Source: Candidatus Parachristensenella avicola (GTDB lineage Bacteria > Bacillota > Clostridia > Christensenellales > UMGS416). Taken from it: a stretch of 49,667 nucleotides of DNA. Of the stretch, positions 8,313 through 16,574 are shown one piece after another; the stretch's first letter is position 1, and every line of letters starts with the position of its first letter. Below the pieces are notes generated by a model, which saw only the letters and a program-made list of their open reading frames with translations, searched no databases and was not told the DNA's origin. The DNA lies in the NCBI GenBank assembly GCA_904420205.1, contig CAJFUN010000045.1:68137-117803 (forward strand), written 5' to 3'. The translations under genes were made by a program, and so were the position numbers.

Positions 8313-9112
8313 GCAAGCTGACAAAATATGAATTCAAGGCAACCTGCCGGTTCTTCCTGCCGCTGTACGGCGCTTTGCTGCTGCTGGCGGCCATGTCCCG
8401 CCTTTCTCAGTGGATCATGACCTACAATGAGATCGGCCTGCTGCATTATTTCAGCAATATCTTTACGCTGGTCTATGTGCTGGTGGCCGTCGCCATTTTC
8501 GCGCTGACGCTGATCGTCATGATCCAGCGCTTTTACAAAAACCTGCTGGGCGACGAGGGATATTTGATGTTCACCCTGCCGGTGAAAAGCTGGCAGCTTA
8601 TCACCTCCAAGCTGCTGACTTCCCTAGTCTGGATGGTAGGCTCGGTGCTGGTTCTTTTCGCATCCTTCTTCATCCTGATCGATGTGGATATGCCCTCCTT
8701 CCGGGAGTTCTGGCAGTCCTTCGTCCAAGCCGATCAAGCGATGCTGCAAGAAATCCATACGCCGCTTTGGCTGCTGATTCTCGAAGTGCTGGCCGTTATG
8801 GCCGCCGGTTCGGCTGCCAGCGTGCTGATGGTTTATGTGTCCATTGCGCTGGGCCATACCTTCACCCAGCGGCACCGCCTGCTGGCCAGCGTCGCCGCCT
8901 ATGTCATCGTCTCCATCGTCCTGCAGACGGCGGCCACCATCGTCTTTACCTTCCTGTTGAACGTTTCTTTCATGAACTGGCTTCTCTCCCTTACGCCCGG
9001 TTCCGCCCTGCAACTGTTCCTCGGCGTTGCTTTCGCCATCAGTGCCGTTATCGGCGCAGCCTTCTTCGCCGTTACCCAGTTCCTTTTGAAGCACAATTTG
9101 AACCTGGAGTAA
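8306..9112 (+). CDS. ABC-2-type permease
   Basis: The 268-aa protein has about six membrane segments arranged as in ABC-2 permeases, with the first after a short cytoplasmic N-terminus (MLGKLTKYEFKATCRFF) and a conserved cytoplasmic LLGDEGYLMFTLPVKSWQLI segment, which is the coupling-helix region common in Clostridial YtrA-linked permeases. It overlaps the ATPase gene and ends just before a bidirectional terminator. Cargo unknown. Confidence 0.85.
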   Translation: MLGKLTKYEFKATCRFFLPLYGALLLLAAMSRLSQWIMTYNEIGLLHYFSNIFTLVYVLVAVAIFALTLIVMIQRFYKNLLGDEGYLMFTLPVKSWQLITSKLLTSLVWMVGSVLVLFASFFILIDVDMPSFREFWQSFVQADQAMLQEIHTPLWLLILEVLAVMAAGSAASVLMVYVSIALGHTFTQRHRLLASVAAYVIVSIVLQTAATIVFTFLLNVSFMNWLLSLTPGSALQLFLGVAFAISAVIGAAFFAVTQFLLKHNLNLE

Positions 9113-9128
9113 ATCCGTTTGTCACAAC

Positions 9129-9158
9129 AAACAGCGCCGCATCGATGCGGCGCTGTTT
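9129..9158. terminator. Bidirectional terminator (30-bp perfect palindrome)
   Basis: The 30 bases from 9129 to 9158 are a perfect palindrome beginning AAACAGCGCCGCATC. It lies between two convergent genes (permease ending 9112, lipoprotein ending 9229). The hairpin ends in TTT on both strands, so it can stop transcripts from both sides. Confidence 0.7.
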
Positions 9159-9228
9159 ATTTGCGTCTCAATCAGGGCCCGATCTTTTCCCCCTGCCCGT
9201 GACATAGGCACCTGTAATGTTGATCCGT

Positions 9229-9771
9229 CTATTCGGTTAAGGCAAACGTAAGGGTCACATCCCCGCTGCCCAAAGCCCGATCCCATCCGTCCAGGTTGTC
9301 GATCTTGCCCAGCCGGGTATAATTCCACGCATTTGATCCGTAGAAAACGACGATTTGATCCCCACTGTACAGCACAATATCCCCCGCTTGGGCGGTAGTC
9401 GGAGTATCGCTTGCCGGCAGGCTTACACCCAAGTCCCCTACCTTTTCAAAGCCGCCATAGTCGCGCATCGCTATGACGACCGGCCCTTTTTCCAGCATTT
9501 CGGCCAAGGCCTCCGCCGCGCCGTTATCTTCTAAAGTTGCCGTAAAGTGCTGCCCGCCCACCTGCACATCCATATGCATGCTTTGTTCTGCCTCCTCGCG
9601 TATGCTTGCGTTTTCGATCTGCACTATAGGGTCCGGCGCGGTTGTCGTTTGCTGGGCCGATCGGGAATCCCAAGTTTTACTTGTATCACCAAGCGATGCC
9701 TGCCCGCCTGCACAAGCGGCCAAAGAGGCAGCCAACGCCAGATAAATGGCGGCTATCCATCTTCTTCTCAT
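9229..9771 (-). CDS. Cyclophilin-like-fold lipoprotein
   Basis: The 180-aa protein has a lipoprotein signal peptide with lipobox L17-A-A-C20, so it should be anchored outside the membrane. After a Thr/Ser linker the domain (from about residue 55: a VGGQHFTATLEDNGAAEALAEML-type start, then MRDYGGFEKVGDLG and a GDIVLYSGDQIVVFYG strand pair) matches the small cyclophilin-like family of Firmicutes, often found near flavodoxin or oxidoreductase genes under LysR control. No prolyl-isomerase activity is established for this family. It is convergent with the ABC permease. Confidence 0.78.
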   Translation of the reverse strand: MRRRWIAAIYLALAASLAACAGGQASLGDTSKTWDSRSAQQTTTAPDPIVQIENASIREEAEQSMHMDVQVGGQHFTATLEDNGAAEALAEMLEKGPVVIAMRDYGGFEKVGDLGVSLPASDTPTTAQAGDIVLYSGDQIVVFYGSNAWNYTRLGKIDNLDGWDRALGSGDVTLTFALTE

Positions 9772-9831
9772 TCCGTTTCCCCCTCAACCCTATCCTGTAA
9801 GCGCAGCCTGCACATATACTTTTTTGCCGCC

Positions 9832-10683
9832 CTAGGCGCAGCTGCATTGCGGCGTTATCACAACTTGGCCGCACGCGTCAGGAATGTCCCGGATAATTTC
9901 TCCCACGGCCGGCGCATAAATGCATCCGGATATCGGGTTCTTAATGCTGTCGATGGGTGCGGTAAGAGTAGCTTCTACCTGGGAGCGCTCAAAAGCCAGA
10001 TCGGTATCCACCATTTCGCAGTCGATAAGCCTGAGGTTTTTGCAATAACATAACGGCTGCGAGCCCACAATCTTGCAGCGGATCAGGGTAAGGTTTTCGC
10101 TATACCAGGCTAGGTATTCGCCCTGAATCACACTATCCCTTACTGTAACGTTTTTGGCGTGCCAGAAGGCATCCTTGGTATGAAATGTGCATCCATCGAA
10201 CAGCGAATTCTCGATATATTGAAAGGAATACTTGCCCTGCAGACGCACCGACCGAAAGCGCAGGCCTTCCGAACGCAGCATAAAGTACTCGCTCTCGACG
10301 TTGCAATCTTCCATATCCATACCGCGCACCGACCATCCGAATTCTGGGGAAACGACGTCGCAACCAACCATTTTTACATCGTCGCACTCCCGAAGCGCCT
10401 TAATGCCATGAATTTTCGTATCCCGGATCACGACATCCTTGGCATACCAGAGGGCTGCCCGGCAAAATGTTGTCATCTCCGATCGATCAATCCGCAGGCC
10501 CGTATCATGCCAGAAGGGATAGCGAAGGTTAAAGAAACAGTGATCTACCCAAAGATTGCGTCCTTCTTTCAGCGCGCTTTCACCGTCTGCTGGGCCGTCG
10601 AAGGCGCAGTTTTTCACACATAGGCCATTCGCTGCATAGAGGGCGCGCTCTTGGTCAAAGGTTTGATTTTCTACCGTGTTCAT
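9832..10683 (-). CDS. DUF3737 family beta-helix protein
   Basis: This 283-aa protein (start at the ATG of MNTVENQTFDQERALYA, position 10683, with a GAAAGGAGA site) is a typical DUF3737 member: EGRNLWVDHCFFNLRYPFWHD, then repeated short strands (WYAKDVVIRDT, WHAKNVTVRDS, WYSENLTLIRC) that stack into a right-handed beta-helix. The role of the family is unknown. It has no signal peptide. It is 13 bases downstream of the 82-aa gene, so the two are co-transcribed away from the LysR gene. A longer reading to 10764 would overlap the 82-aa gene and lacks a ribosome-binding site. Confidence 0.88.
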   Translation of the reverse strand: MNTVENQTFDQERALYAANGLCVKNCAFDGPADGESALKEGRNLWVDHCFFNLRYPFWHDTGLRIDRSEMTTFCRAALWYAKDVVIRDTKIHGIKALRECDDVKMVGCDVVSPEFGWSVRGMDMEDCNVESEYFMLRSEGLRFRSVRLQGKYSFQYIENSLFDGCTFHTKDAFWHAKNVTVRDSVIQGEYLAWYSENLTLIRCKIVGSQPLCYCKNLRLIDCEMVDTDLAFERSQVEATLTAPIDSIKNPISGCIYAPAVGEIIRDIPDACGQVVITPQCSCA

Positions 10684-10696
10684 CCTTTTTCTCCTT

Positions 10697-10945
10697 TCAA
10701 AGCATATAATGCCTTCGTATTTTGTTCTTTTGAATTTGATTGATAAGGTAATCCAGACGATCAATATGCTTTTGCCTCTGATGGATCCCCTCCAGCAGCG
10801 CCTTTCGATTCGCCATCAGCCGCTTGATCCCGTGTTCCCGATCGCCGCTGATTAGATCCTCCGCGATGCTTTCGGCCGCCTCTGTGCCAAGTCCCGCATC
10901 TTGCATATTTTCTATGATGTCCTCCCTGGATGGATAGGCCTGCAA
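10697..10945 (-). CDS. Small helical protein of unknown function (82 aa)
   Basis: Start codon TTG at 10945, chosen because GGAAGGAGG lies at the right distance upstream. The protein has a first part resembling a UBA-like helical bundle (EDIIENMQDAGLGTEAAESIAEDL) and a long second amphipathic helix (LLEGIHQRQKHIDRLDYLINQIQK), likely a coiled coil. Similar small proteins with a Q-K-x-I-D-x-L-D-Y-L motif are common in Clostridia, but no function is known to me. It leads the DUF3737 transcript. Confidence 0.7.
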   Translation of the reverse strand: MQAYPSREDIIENMQDAGLGTEAAESIAEDLISGDREHGIKRLMANRKALLEGIHQRQKHIDRLDYLINQIQKNKIRRHYML

Positions 10946-11022
10946 TGTGGTTCCTCCTTCCTTCGAGGTAATCCGCCTCGTGAGCCCGCAAATGCTGCAA
11001 CAGCGCCGCCTCTCTGTGGATT

Positions 11023-11051
11023 AGTATAGTTTCTTTGAATCGATATAGCAA
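11023..11051 (-). promoter_or_regulatory. Promoter of the 82-aa/DUF3737 transcript
   Basis: Minus strand: TTGCTA, 17 bases, TATACT, ending 78 bases before the TTG start codon. Confidence 0.65.
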
Positions 11052-11200
11052 ATACTTCTATTCAATAGCTAGCCATACTTTTTAAGCATATTCATTTGCG
11101 GATATCTCGCACTTTCCATCCAAATCCGGTATCTCACGCCTCCCTTTTGCCAAAGGCTGGCGCATGATCTATAGGGGCTATATCCGCCATTCATCTATGC

Positions 11201-11229
11201 TTGACAGTTATATTCCCCTATGCTACTTT
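11201..11229 (+). promoter_or_regulatory. Promoter of the LysR-family gene
   Basis: TTGACA at 11201-11206, 17 bases, TACTTT at 11224-11229. The gene starts 23 bases downstream, after AGGAGGTGG. Confidence 0.7.
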
Positions 11230-11252
11230 GAACGCAATTAGGAGGTGGTAGG

Positions 11253-12155
11253 ATGGAGCTTCGCGTGCTTCAATATTTCTTGGCTGTCGCGCGAGAACAG
11301 AGCCTGTCCGGCGCAGCGGAATTTCTTCATCTCTCCCAGCCGACGCTCTCGCGGCAGCTCAAGGATCTGGAGGCTGAGTTGGGCAAGCGGCTCTTTATCC
11401 GCGGCAATCGCGGCATCGTATTGACAGAAGAAGGTATGATTCTACGCAAACGTGCTGAAGAAATCGTTGAATTGGTGCAAAAAACCGAAGATGAGATTTC
11501 GCTTTCCGATGAAGCCATCGCAGGCGACGTGCATATTGGCGCCGGTGAGTCCGACCTCAACCGGTATCTGGCCCGTGCCGCCAAGCAAATGAACGCGCAG
11601 TACCCGGATGTTCGCTTTCATATTTCCAGTGGTAACGCCGTTTTTGTTATGGAGCAGCTGGATAAAGGGCTAATCGACTTTGGCCTTTTATATGGCTCCA
11701 TCGACCGATCGAAATATCATTCCATCCAAGTCCCTTTCGCCGACCGGTTTGGCGTTCTCATGCGAAAAGACGCTGCTCTAGCCCAAAAAGATTTTGTCAC
11801 CCCAAACGATCTATTGGATAAGCCGCTCATCGTTTCCCGTCAGGATGAGCGCGACGGCTGGCCCATCCTGGCCCATATCGCTCAGGATCCATCCAAGTTA
11901 AATATCGTCGCCACTTATACGCTTCTGTTCAACGGTTCTCTGCTGGTTGAAGAAGGGCTTGGCTATGCCGTCTGCTTCGACCATCTGATTAACACCACCG
12001 GGAACAGCCAGCTGTGCTTTCGCCCTCTGCTGCCGCCCCTTGAAACCTCGCCCAGTATCGTCTGGAAAAAATATCAGCAACCTACAAGGGTAGCTGAAAA
12101 GTTTCTGGCGTTTCTCCATCAGGGTCTTGCCTTATCCGCCGCGCAGGATGAATAA
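11253..12155 (+). CDS. LysR-family transcriptional regulator
   Basis: The 300-aa protein begins MELRVLQYFLAVAREQSLS with the N-terminal winged helix of LysR regulators (residues 1-60; AAEFLHLSQPTLSRQLKDLE is the recognition helix region) and continues with a periplasmic-binding-protein-like effector domain (about 90-295). It diverges from the 82-aa/DUF3737 transcript, the usual geometry for a LysR regulator and its target. The effector is not predictable. AGGAGGTGG ribosome-binding site. Confidence 0.92.
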   Translation: MELRVLQYFLAVAREQSLSGAAEFLHLSQPTLSRQLKDLEAELGKRLFIRGNRGIVLTEEGMILRKRAEEIVELVQKTEDEISLSDEAIAGDVHIGAGESDLNRYLARAAKQMNAQYPDVRFHISSGNAVFVMEQLDKGLIDFGLLYGSIDRSKYHSIQVPFADRFGVLMRKDAALAQKDFVTPNDLLDKPLIVSRQDERDGWPILAHIAQDPSKLNIVATYTLLFNGSLLVEEGLGYAVCFDHLINTTGNSQLCFRPLLPPLETSPSIVWKKYQQPTRVAEKFLAFLHQGLALSAAQDE

Positions 12156-12306
12156 AGCGCGGTTATCTGAGGGAAAGGGCAAAATACAAAAATATGCTGA
12201 TCCGATATAGGCTACTGGCGCCGCGCTTAATGATGCTTCCTTTTCCTTCGGGTCTTCCCCGTCATTGGCCCTCTCCCTGCCCACCCATCGGGAAAACGGG
12301 TGACAC

Positions 12307-12327
12307 CCAAGCATCATGGATGCTTGG
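12307..12327. repeat. Inverted repeat upstream of the pentapeptide gene
   Basis: CCAAGCATC and GATGCTTGG flank ATG. It is not followed by a T-run on the plus strand, so it may be an operator or a weak terminator for the LysR gene. A candidate plus promoter (TTGATC 12345-12350, 16 bases, TATATA 12367-12372) follows. Confidence 0.45.
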
Positions 12328-12402
12328 CGCCCATGTATTGCGTCTTGATCTATTTTCTTCGTCCGTTATATACAAATATACCGTTCTTAGGAGGATCCCC
12401 TT

Positions 12403-13050
12403 ATGAAACCTCAGCTTCCCCATATCGATCCTACGCCGCACCCAAGCTTGCAGGACGCCTTGCTCGCATCCCAACACGACGACGTTCCCGTAGCCGGGCT
12501 GGCCTTTACGGGCCAGGCGCTTGAAGGCGCCGCAGCTCACCGTCCGGAATTCTCCGGGTGCCGCTTTACCGACTGCTCCCTGGCAAGCTGCCGGATGCAG
12601 GGCGCCAGCTTTCAGGACTGCGAATTCATCCACTGCGACCTGTCTAATTTTTCCGTAGGCGAGTCCTTTTTTCGCCGCGTGCTTATTCGGGATTCCAAGC
12701 TGGTCGGGGCGGATCTTTCCCTTTCCAGCCTGCAGCATGTCACTTTAGCCAGCTGCGAAGCGCGGTATCTGAATCTAAGCCAAAGCCGCATTCGCGACAT
12801 GAGTTTTACCGGCTGCCGCCTGGATGAATGCGCCATCTCCCAGACGGCGCTGAAGGGCGTCGTCTTTGACCAATGCCAGCTCAATCGGGCGGATTTCTTT
12901 GAAACGCCGCTAAAAGGCATCGATCTGTCCAGCTGCGAAATCGCCGGCATTCAGCTCTCCGGCAAGGAGCTGGTGGGCTGCACCGTAAGCCCGCTGCAGG
13001 CCATAGCGTTGGCCCAGCTGTTGGGCCTTCTTGTCAAAGAAGACTGGTAG
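12403..13050 (+). CDS. Pentapeptide-repeat protein
   Basis: The 215-aa protein consists mostly of degenerate pentapeptide repeats with a central Phe/Leu (from about residue 45 to 195: SGCRFTDCSLASCRMQGASF and onward), which fold as a square right-handed beta-helix. The many cysteines sit in the repeat turns. Such proteins include DNA mimics of the Qnr type, but most are uncharacterised. It has no signal peptide. The C-terminal helix (ALAQLLGLLVKEDW) probably caps the helix. ATG at 12403 with TAGGAGG. Confidence 0.82.
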   Translation: MKPQLPHIDPTPHPSLQDALLASQHDDVPVAGLAFTGQALEGAAAHRPEFSGCRFTDCSLASCRMQGASFQDCEFIHCDLSNFSVGESFFRRVLIRDSKLVGADLSLSSLQHVTLASCEARYLNLSQSRIRDMSFTGCRLDECAISQTALKGVVFDQCQLNRADFFETPLKGIDLSSCEIAGIQLSGKELVGCTVSPLQAIALAQLLGLLVKEDW

Positions 13051-13169
13051 AGCGCATATGTTTGAATAACTCTGTGACGAATTGCGCCGGCAGCGGGTGA
13101 TCGGTCAATTTCAACCATACTCAAGACCGCAAATGCAGCTATACTGTGAGATAAGAAAAGGAGGCTTTT

Positions 13170-14408
13170 ATGAATCTCGAAAAGATGTTGGCCTGCCGCC
13201 CCTCCCCTCGTCAGTTGGCCTGGCAGGCAATGGAATATTACGGCTTTATTCATTTCACCGTAAATACCTTTACCGACGCAGAATGGGGCGATGGCAGCGA
13301 AGATCCCAGCGTCTTCGCGCCCAGCAGCCTGGACTGCAGGCAATGGGCCCGCGCCGCCCGGGCGGGCGGCATGAGCGGGTTGATCCTAACGGCCAAACAT
13401 CACGACGGCTTTTGCCTCTGGCCCAGCCGCTACAGCCGCCATACCGTGGCCTATAGCGGATATCCCGGCGATGTGGTGGCCGAATTCACTGCCGCCTGCC
13501 GGGCCGAGGGCTTGAAGGCCGGCCTCTATCTTTCCCCTTGGGACCGCCACGAAAAGACCTACGGCTCCGGAAAAGCTTACGACGATTATTACTGCGCGCA
13601 GCTGGAGGAGTTAACCACGCAATACGGCGAGTTGTTTTGCATCTGGCTGGATGGAGCTTGCGGCGAAGGGGAAAACGGCAAAAAGCAAATCTACGACTGG
13701 GAGCGCTATTATGCCGTCGTCCGAAAGAACCAGCCTCAGGCCTGTTTGTGCGTATCGGGGCCTGATGTGCGCTGGTGCGGCAACGAAGCAGGCCGTGGCC
13801 GGAAAAGCGAGTTTTCCGTGGTCAGCGCCGAGCAGAACGGCTATCGGGGCGACAAGACGCTGCCGGATCTAGGCAGCCGCAAAGCCTTAGGCGAGGGCGA
13901 TGTCGTCTGGTATCCTGCCGAAGTTGACACCTCCATCCGGCCCGGTTGGTTCTATCATGAATCGGAGCATCCCCGCAGTCTCGAGGATCTTACCCAAGTC
14001 TACCTGAATTCTGCCGGCGCCAACGCGTGCCTGCTGCTGAACCTACCGCCCGACCGCCGAGGTCTACTGCCCCAGGAGGACGTATCCCGCCTCAAAGAGC
14101 TGGGGCAGGTGATCGCCGGTCTGAAAGGCGGCATCGTAGCCTCTGCAATGGCTGAGGTCCGCTTCCCCGCCAGACGGATTACCCACGTCACCCTGCACGA
14201 GGATATTGCCCAGGGCCAGCGGGTAGAGGCGGCTTACGTGCAGGCCCGCATCGCAGGCGAATGGCAAACCGTCGCCGATACGACGGTGATCGGTTATCAA
14301 CGCATCCTTCCCTTTCACCCAGTCATGGCCGACGGAGTGCGCCTGCGAATTGCCGCCACCCGGGGCAGGCCGCAGCTTTTGCCCTTTACGGTGCATGGCG
14401 CACCGTGA
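13170..14408 (+). CDS. Alpha-L-fucosidase, GH29
   Basis: The 412-aa protein has the GH29 TIM-barrel motifs: YGFIHFTVNTFTDAEWG near the N-terminus, then a K76-H-H-D-G-F substrate loop, GLYLSPWDRHE, and the nucleophile in IWLDGACGEG (D161). GH29 enzymes release alpha-L-fucose from glycans. No signal peptide is seen, so it should act on imported oligosaccharides. The length is the catalytic domain plus a short C-terminal beta domain. It is followed after 57 bases by the DUF5107 gene and likely co-transcribed. AAGGAGG ribosome-binding site. Confidence 0.9.
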   Translation: MNLEKMLACRPSPRQLAWQAMEYYGFIHFTVNTFTDAEWGDGSEDPSVFAPSSLDCRQWARAARAGGMSGLILTAKHHDGFCLWPSRYSRHTVAYSGYPGDVVAEFTAACRAEGLKAGLYLSPWDRHEKTYGSGKAYDDYYCAQLEELTTQYGELFCIWLDGACGEGENGKKQIYDWERYYAVVRKNQPQACLCVSGPDVRWCGNEAGRGRKSEFSVVSAEQNGYRGDKTLPDLGSRKALGEGDVVWYPAEVDTSIRPGWFYHESEHPRSLEDLTQVYLNSAGANACLLLNLPPDRRGLLPQEDVSRLKELGQVIAGLKGGIVASAMAEVRFPARRITHVTLHEDIAQGQRVEAAYVQARIAGEWQTVADTTVIGYQRILPFHPVMADGVRLRIAATRGRPQLLPFTVHGAP

Positions 14409-14465
14409 ACAGGAAGCGATTCTTTCTGACAGGAAAAGGCGATAAACGCCATTAGGAGGTTGCCC

Positions 14466-16430
14466 ATGAGCTTAACGTATCAGAACATCACCCTGCAATC
14501 CGCTGATCTTGGCCCTGTCAATCCGCTGCCCGATCTTTCCGCAGGCGGCGACATTCACGCCCACATTCCTCTGGGCAAGACGATTTCCCCCGAAGAAGGT
14601 CAGTATATGGGGTGGGGCAAGGTATACGGTATTGCCCCCTATCCGCTGCAGGACAGCTATGATCGCGACCGTAAGCCGCGGGAATATCCCGCCGTTATCC
14701 TGGAGAACGACTATCTTAAAGCCGTATTCCTGCCCACTCTGGGCGGCCGCCTCTGGCAGCTATGGGACAAGAAAAAGGAGCGGGATCTGCTCTTTACCAA
14801 TCCCATTCTCCAGCCGGGCAACCTAGGCCTGCGCAACGCTTGGTTTGCCGGCGGCGTTGAATTCAATATCGGTATGACCGGTCATACGCCCTTTACCTGC
14901 GCGCCGCTTTTCACCACGACCTGGAAGCGCCCCGACGGCACGGAGGTGCTCAGGATGTATGAATTTGAGCGAATCCGCCAGGTGACCTATCGAATCGACG
15001 CATTGTTGCCAGAGGACAGCCATTTTCTTTTCCTTTCTATAGAAATTGTCAACACCCGCGACGAAGAGGTGCCGATTTACTGGTGGAGCAATATCGCCGT
15101 GGAGGAGACGCCCCAAACCCGCGTCATCGTGCCCGCCGCTAAAGCTTTCCACTGGGGCTATGAGGGCGTTTTGGATAAGCAAAGCGTACCGGTGACTGAA
15201 AGCGAAAAGGTCGACCTATCCTACTCCATGAACGCTTCCTATTCGCTGGATCTCTTTTTCGATATTGTTCCGCCTCAGCGTCCCTTTATCGCCACGCTGG
15301 ACGAAAAGGGCGGCGGCCTTATCCAGTGCTCCACCCGGAGGCTCATCGGCCGCAAGCTGTTCATGTGGGGTACGGGCTCCGGCGGTAACCGCTGGCAGGA
15401 ACATCTCTGCGGGCCCGGCCGCCGGTATTTGGAGATTCAGGCCGGCCTTGCCCACACCCAGCTGGAGTGCCTACCCCTGCCGGCCGGCGCTCGTTGGAGC
15501 TGGCTGGAGGCCTATGGCGCCATGGACGCCGACCCGTCCGTCATCCATGGGGATAATTATCCGGCGGCTTGGAAGCTGGTGGATGAAAAGCTGGATGCCT
15601 GCCTGCCCATGGAGCAGCTGGATCAGCTGCTGGAAGCGCTCTCCGCCGAATCGCCTAAAGGCCTGGCGCCCAAAACGATGGGCTCCGGTTGGGCGGCCTT
15701 GGAGGAGCGCCGCCGCGGCACAAACCTCAACGATGAACTGAGCTTTGACGGCTCGCTGAGCGATGAGCAGGCTCCGTGGCTTGCCCTGCTGGAACGGGGT
15801 GCTTTCCCCTGCCCGGATACGAATGCCATCCCCTGCGACTGGCAAACGCAGGCTGACTGGCTGCCCCTGCTGGAAAAGGCCCGTCCCGGCAGCAACCACT
15901 GGTATACCCATCTGCATTTGGGCATGTTGCACTTTGCCCAAGGCGACTGGGCTTCTGCCCGGGCCCATTGGGCTGCCAGCGCAGTGCTGACGCCATCCGC
16001 CTGGGCATGGCGAAACTTGGCTCGCTTGGATATGCTGGAAAATAAGTCGGAAGCAGCTGAGCACTATAAGGAGGCGCTGCGCCTGCTGCCCGGTCAGCGT
16101 CACCTCACGCTGGAGGGTGTGGCGGCGCTCATTGAGCGAAAGGATTATGCCGGCGCCTGGGAAATTCTCAGTGCCGTGCCTGCGGAACTGGCCTCCTTGG
16201 GGCGTTTGCGCCTGATGAAAGCCCGAACGCTGCTGGGCCTGGGCCGGCCGCAGGAAGCGATCGATATTATGACCGACGATACCCTGACGATTGCCGACTA
16301 TCGCGAGGGAGAGGATTCGCTGACCGGCCTGTGGAACGAGGCGGTCTGCGACCTGACCGGCCTGCCTTTGGATGAAGCGCTGCAGCAGATGCCTCTGCCG
16401 GCCCATCTGGATTTCCGTATGCGCACCTAA
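14466..16430 (+). CDS. DUF5107 protein with TPR repeats
   Basis: Start at the ATG at 14466 (six bases after AGGAGG); a TTG six bases upstream is too close to the site. The 654-aa protein has an N-terminal DUF5107 domain (about residues 20-330; LPTLGGRLWQLWDKKKERDLLFTNPILQPGN and YWWSNIAVEE), related in fold to aldose epimerases/galactose-mutarotase beta-sandwiches, and a C-terminal part with tetratricopeptide-like helical repeats (about 450-620). The family is found in sugar-utilisation loci but has no established activity. Placement after a GH29 gene supports a carbohydrate role. Confidence 0.85.
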   Translation: MSLTYQNITLQSADLGPVNPLPDLSAGGDIHAHIPLGKTISPEEGQYMGWGKVYGIAPYPLQDSYDRDRKPREYPAVILENDYLKAVFLPTLGGRLWQLWDKKKERDLLFTNPILQPGNLGLRNAWFAGGVEFNIGMTGHTPFTCAPLFTTTWKRPDGTEVLRMYEFERIRQVTYRIDALLPEDSHFLFLSIEIVNTRDEEVPIYWWSNIAVEETPQTRVIVPAAKAFHWGYEGVLDKQSVPVTESEKVDLSYSMNASYSLDLFFDIVPPQRPFIATLDEKGGGLIQCSTRRLIGRKLFMWGTGSGGNRWQEHLCGPGRRYLEIQAGLAHTQLECLPLPAGARWSWLEAYGAMDADPSVIHGDNYPAAWKLVDEKLDACLPMEQLDQLLEALSAESPKGLAPKTMGSGWAALEERRRGTNLNDELSFDGSLSDEQAPWLALLERGAFPCPDTNAIPCDWQTQADWLPLLEKARPGSNHWYTHLHLGMLHFAQGDWASARAHWAASAVLTPSAWAWRNLARLDMLENKSEAAEHYKEALRLLPGQRHLTLEGVAALIERKDYAGAWEILSAVPAELASLGRLRLMKARTLLGLGRPQEAIDIMTDDTLTIADYREGEDSLTGLWNEAVCDLTGLPLDEALQQMPLPAHLDFRMRT

Positions 16431-16449
16431 AAAAGCTGCTCATAATCGT

Positions 16450-16476
16450 GCGCCCCTTCGCAAAGCGAAGGGGCGC
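16450..16476. terminator. Terminator after the DUF5107 gene
   Basis: A 12-bp stem GCGCCCCTTCGC with loop AAA, 19 bases after the stop, followed by TGTTT. Confidence 0.7.
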
Positions 16477-16502
16477 TGTTTGAATCTGCCAAAGCCTAGA
16501 AT

Positions 16503-16544
16503 AAAGCGTCCCGGCCGCTTACCGCGGTGCCGGGACGCTTTTTA
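16503..16544. terminator. Second terminator in the convergent gap
   Basis: Stem AAAGCGTCCCGG (16503-16514) with its complement at 16530-16541, then TTT. It lies between convergent genes and can serve both directions. Confidence 0.7.
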
Positions 16545-16574
16545 TGATGGCGATATAATCGTAAATAACGAACC

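Larger units (their letters stand above)
10946..11252. other. Divergent control region between the 82-aa gene and lysR-type gene
   Basis: This 307-base gap holds two promoters facing away from each other (11023-11051 minus and 11201-11229 plus). The heptamers ATAGGGG (11171-11177) and CCCCTAT (11215-11221) form an inverted repeat around the LysR promoter, a possible regulator site. No further gene was seen. Confidence 0.6.

Noticed and set aside
9129..9158. 30-bp palindrome considered as an attachment or recombination site
   Set aside because: It sits between convergent genes with T-tails on both sides, so a bidirectional terminator explains it.
10761..11051. Minus-strand frame of 96 codons upstream of DUF3737
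   Set aside because: Its TTG start lies on the -35 box of the promoter at 11023-11051 and it overlaps the better 82-aa gene.
15471..16406. Long minus-strand open frame of 311 codons
   Set aside because: It is a shadow of the DUF5107-TPR gene; composition is low-complexity Gln/Arg-rich.
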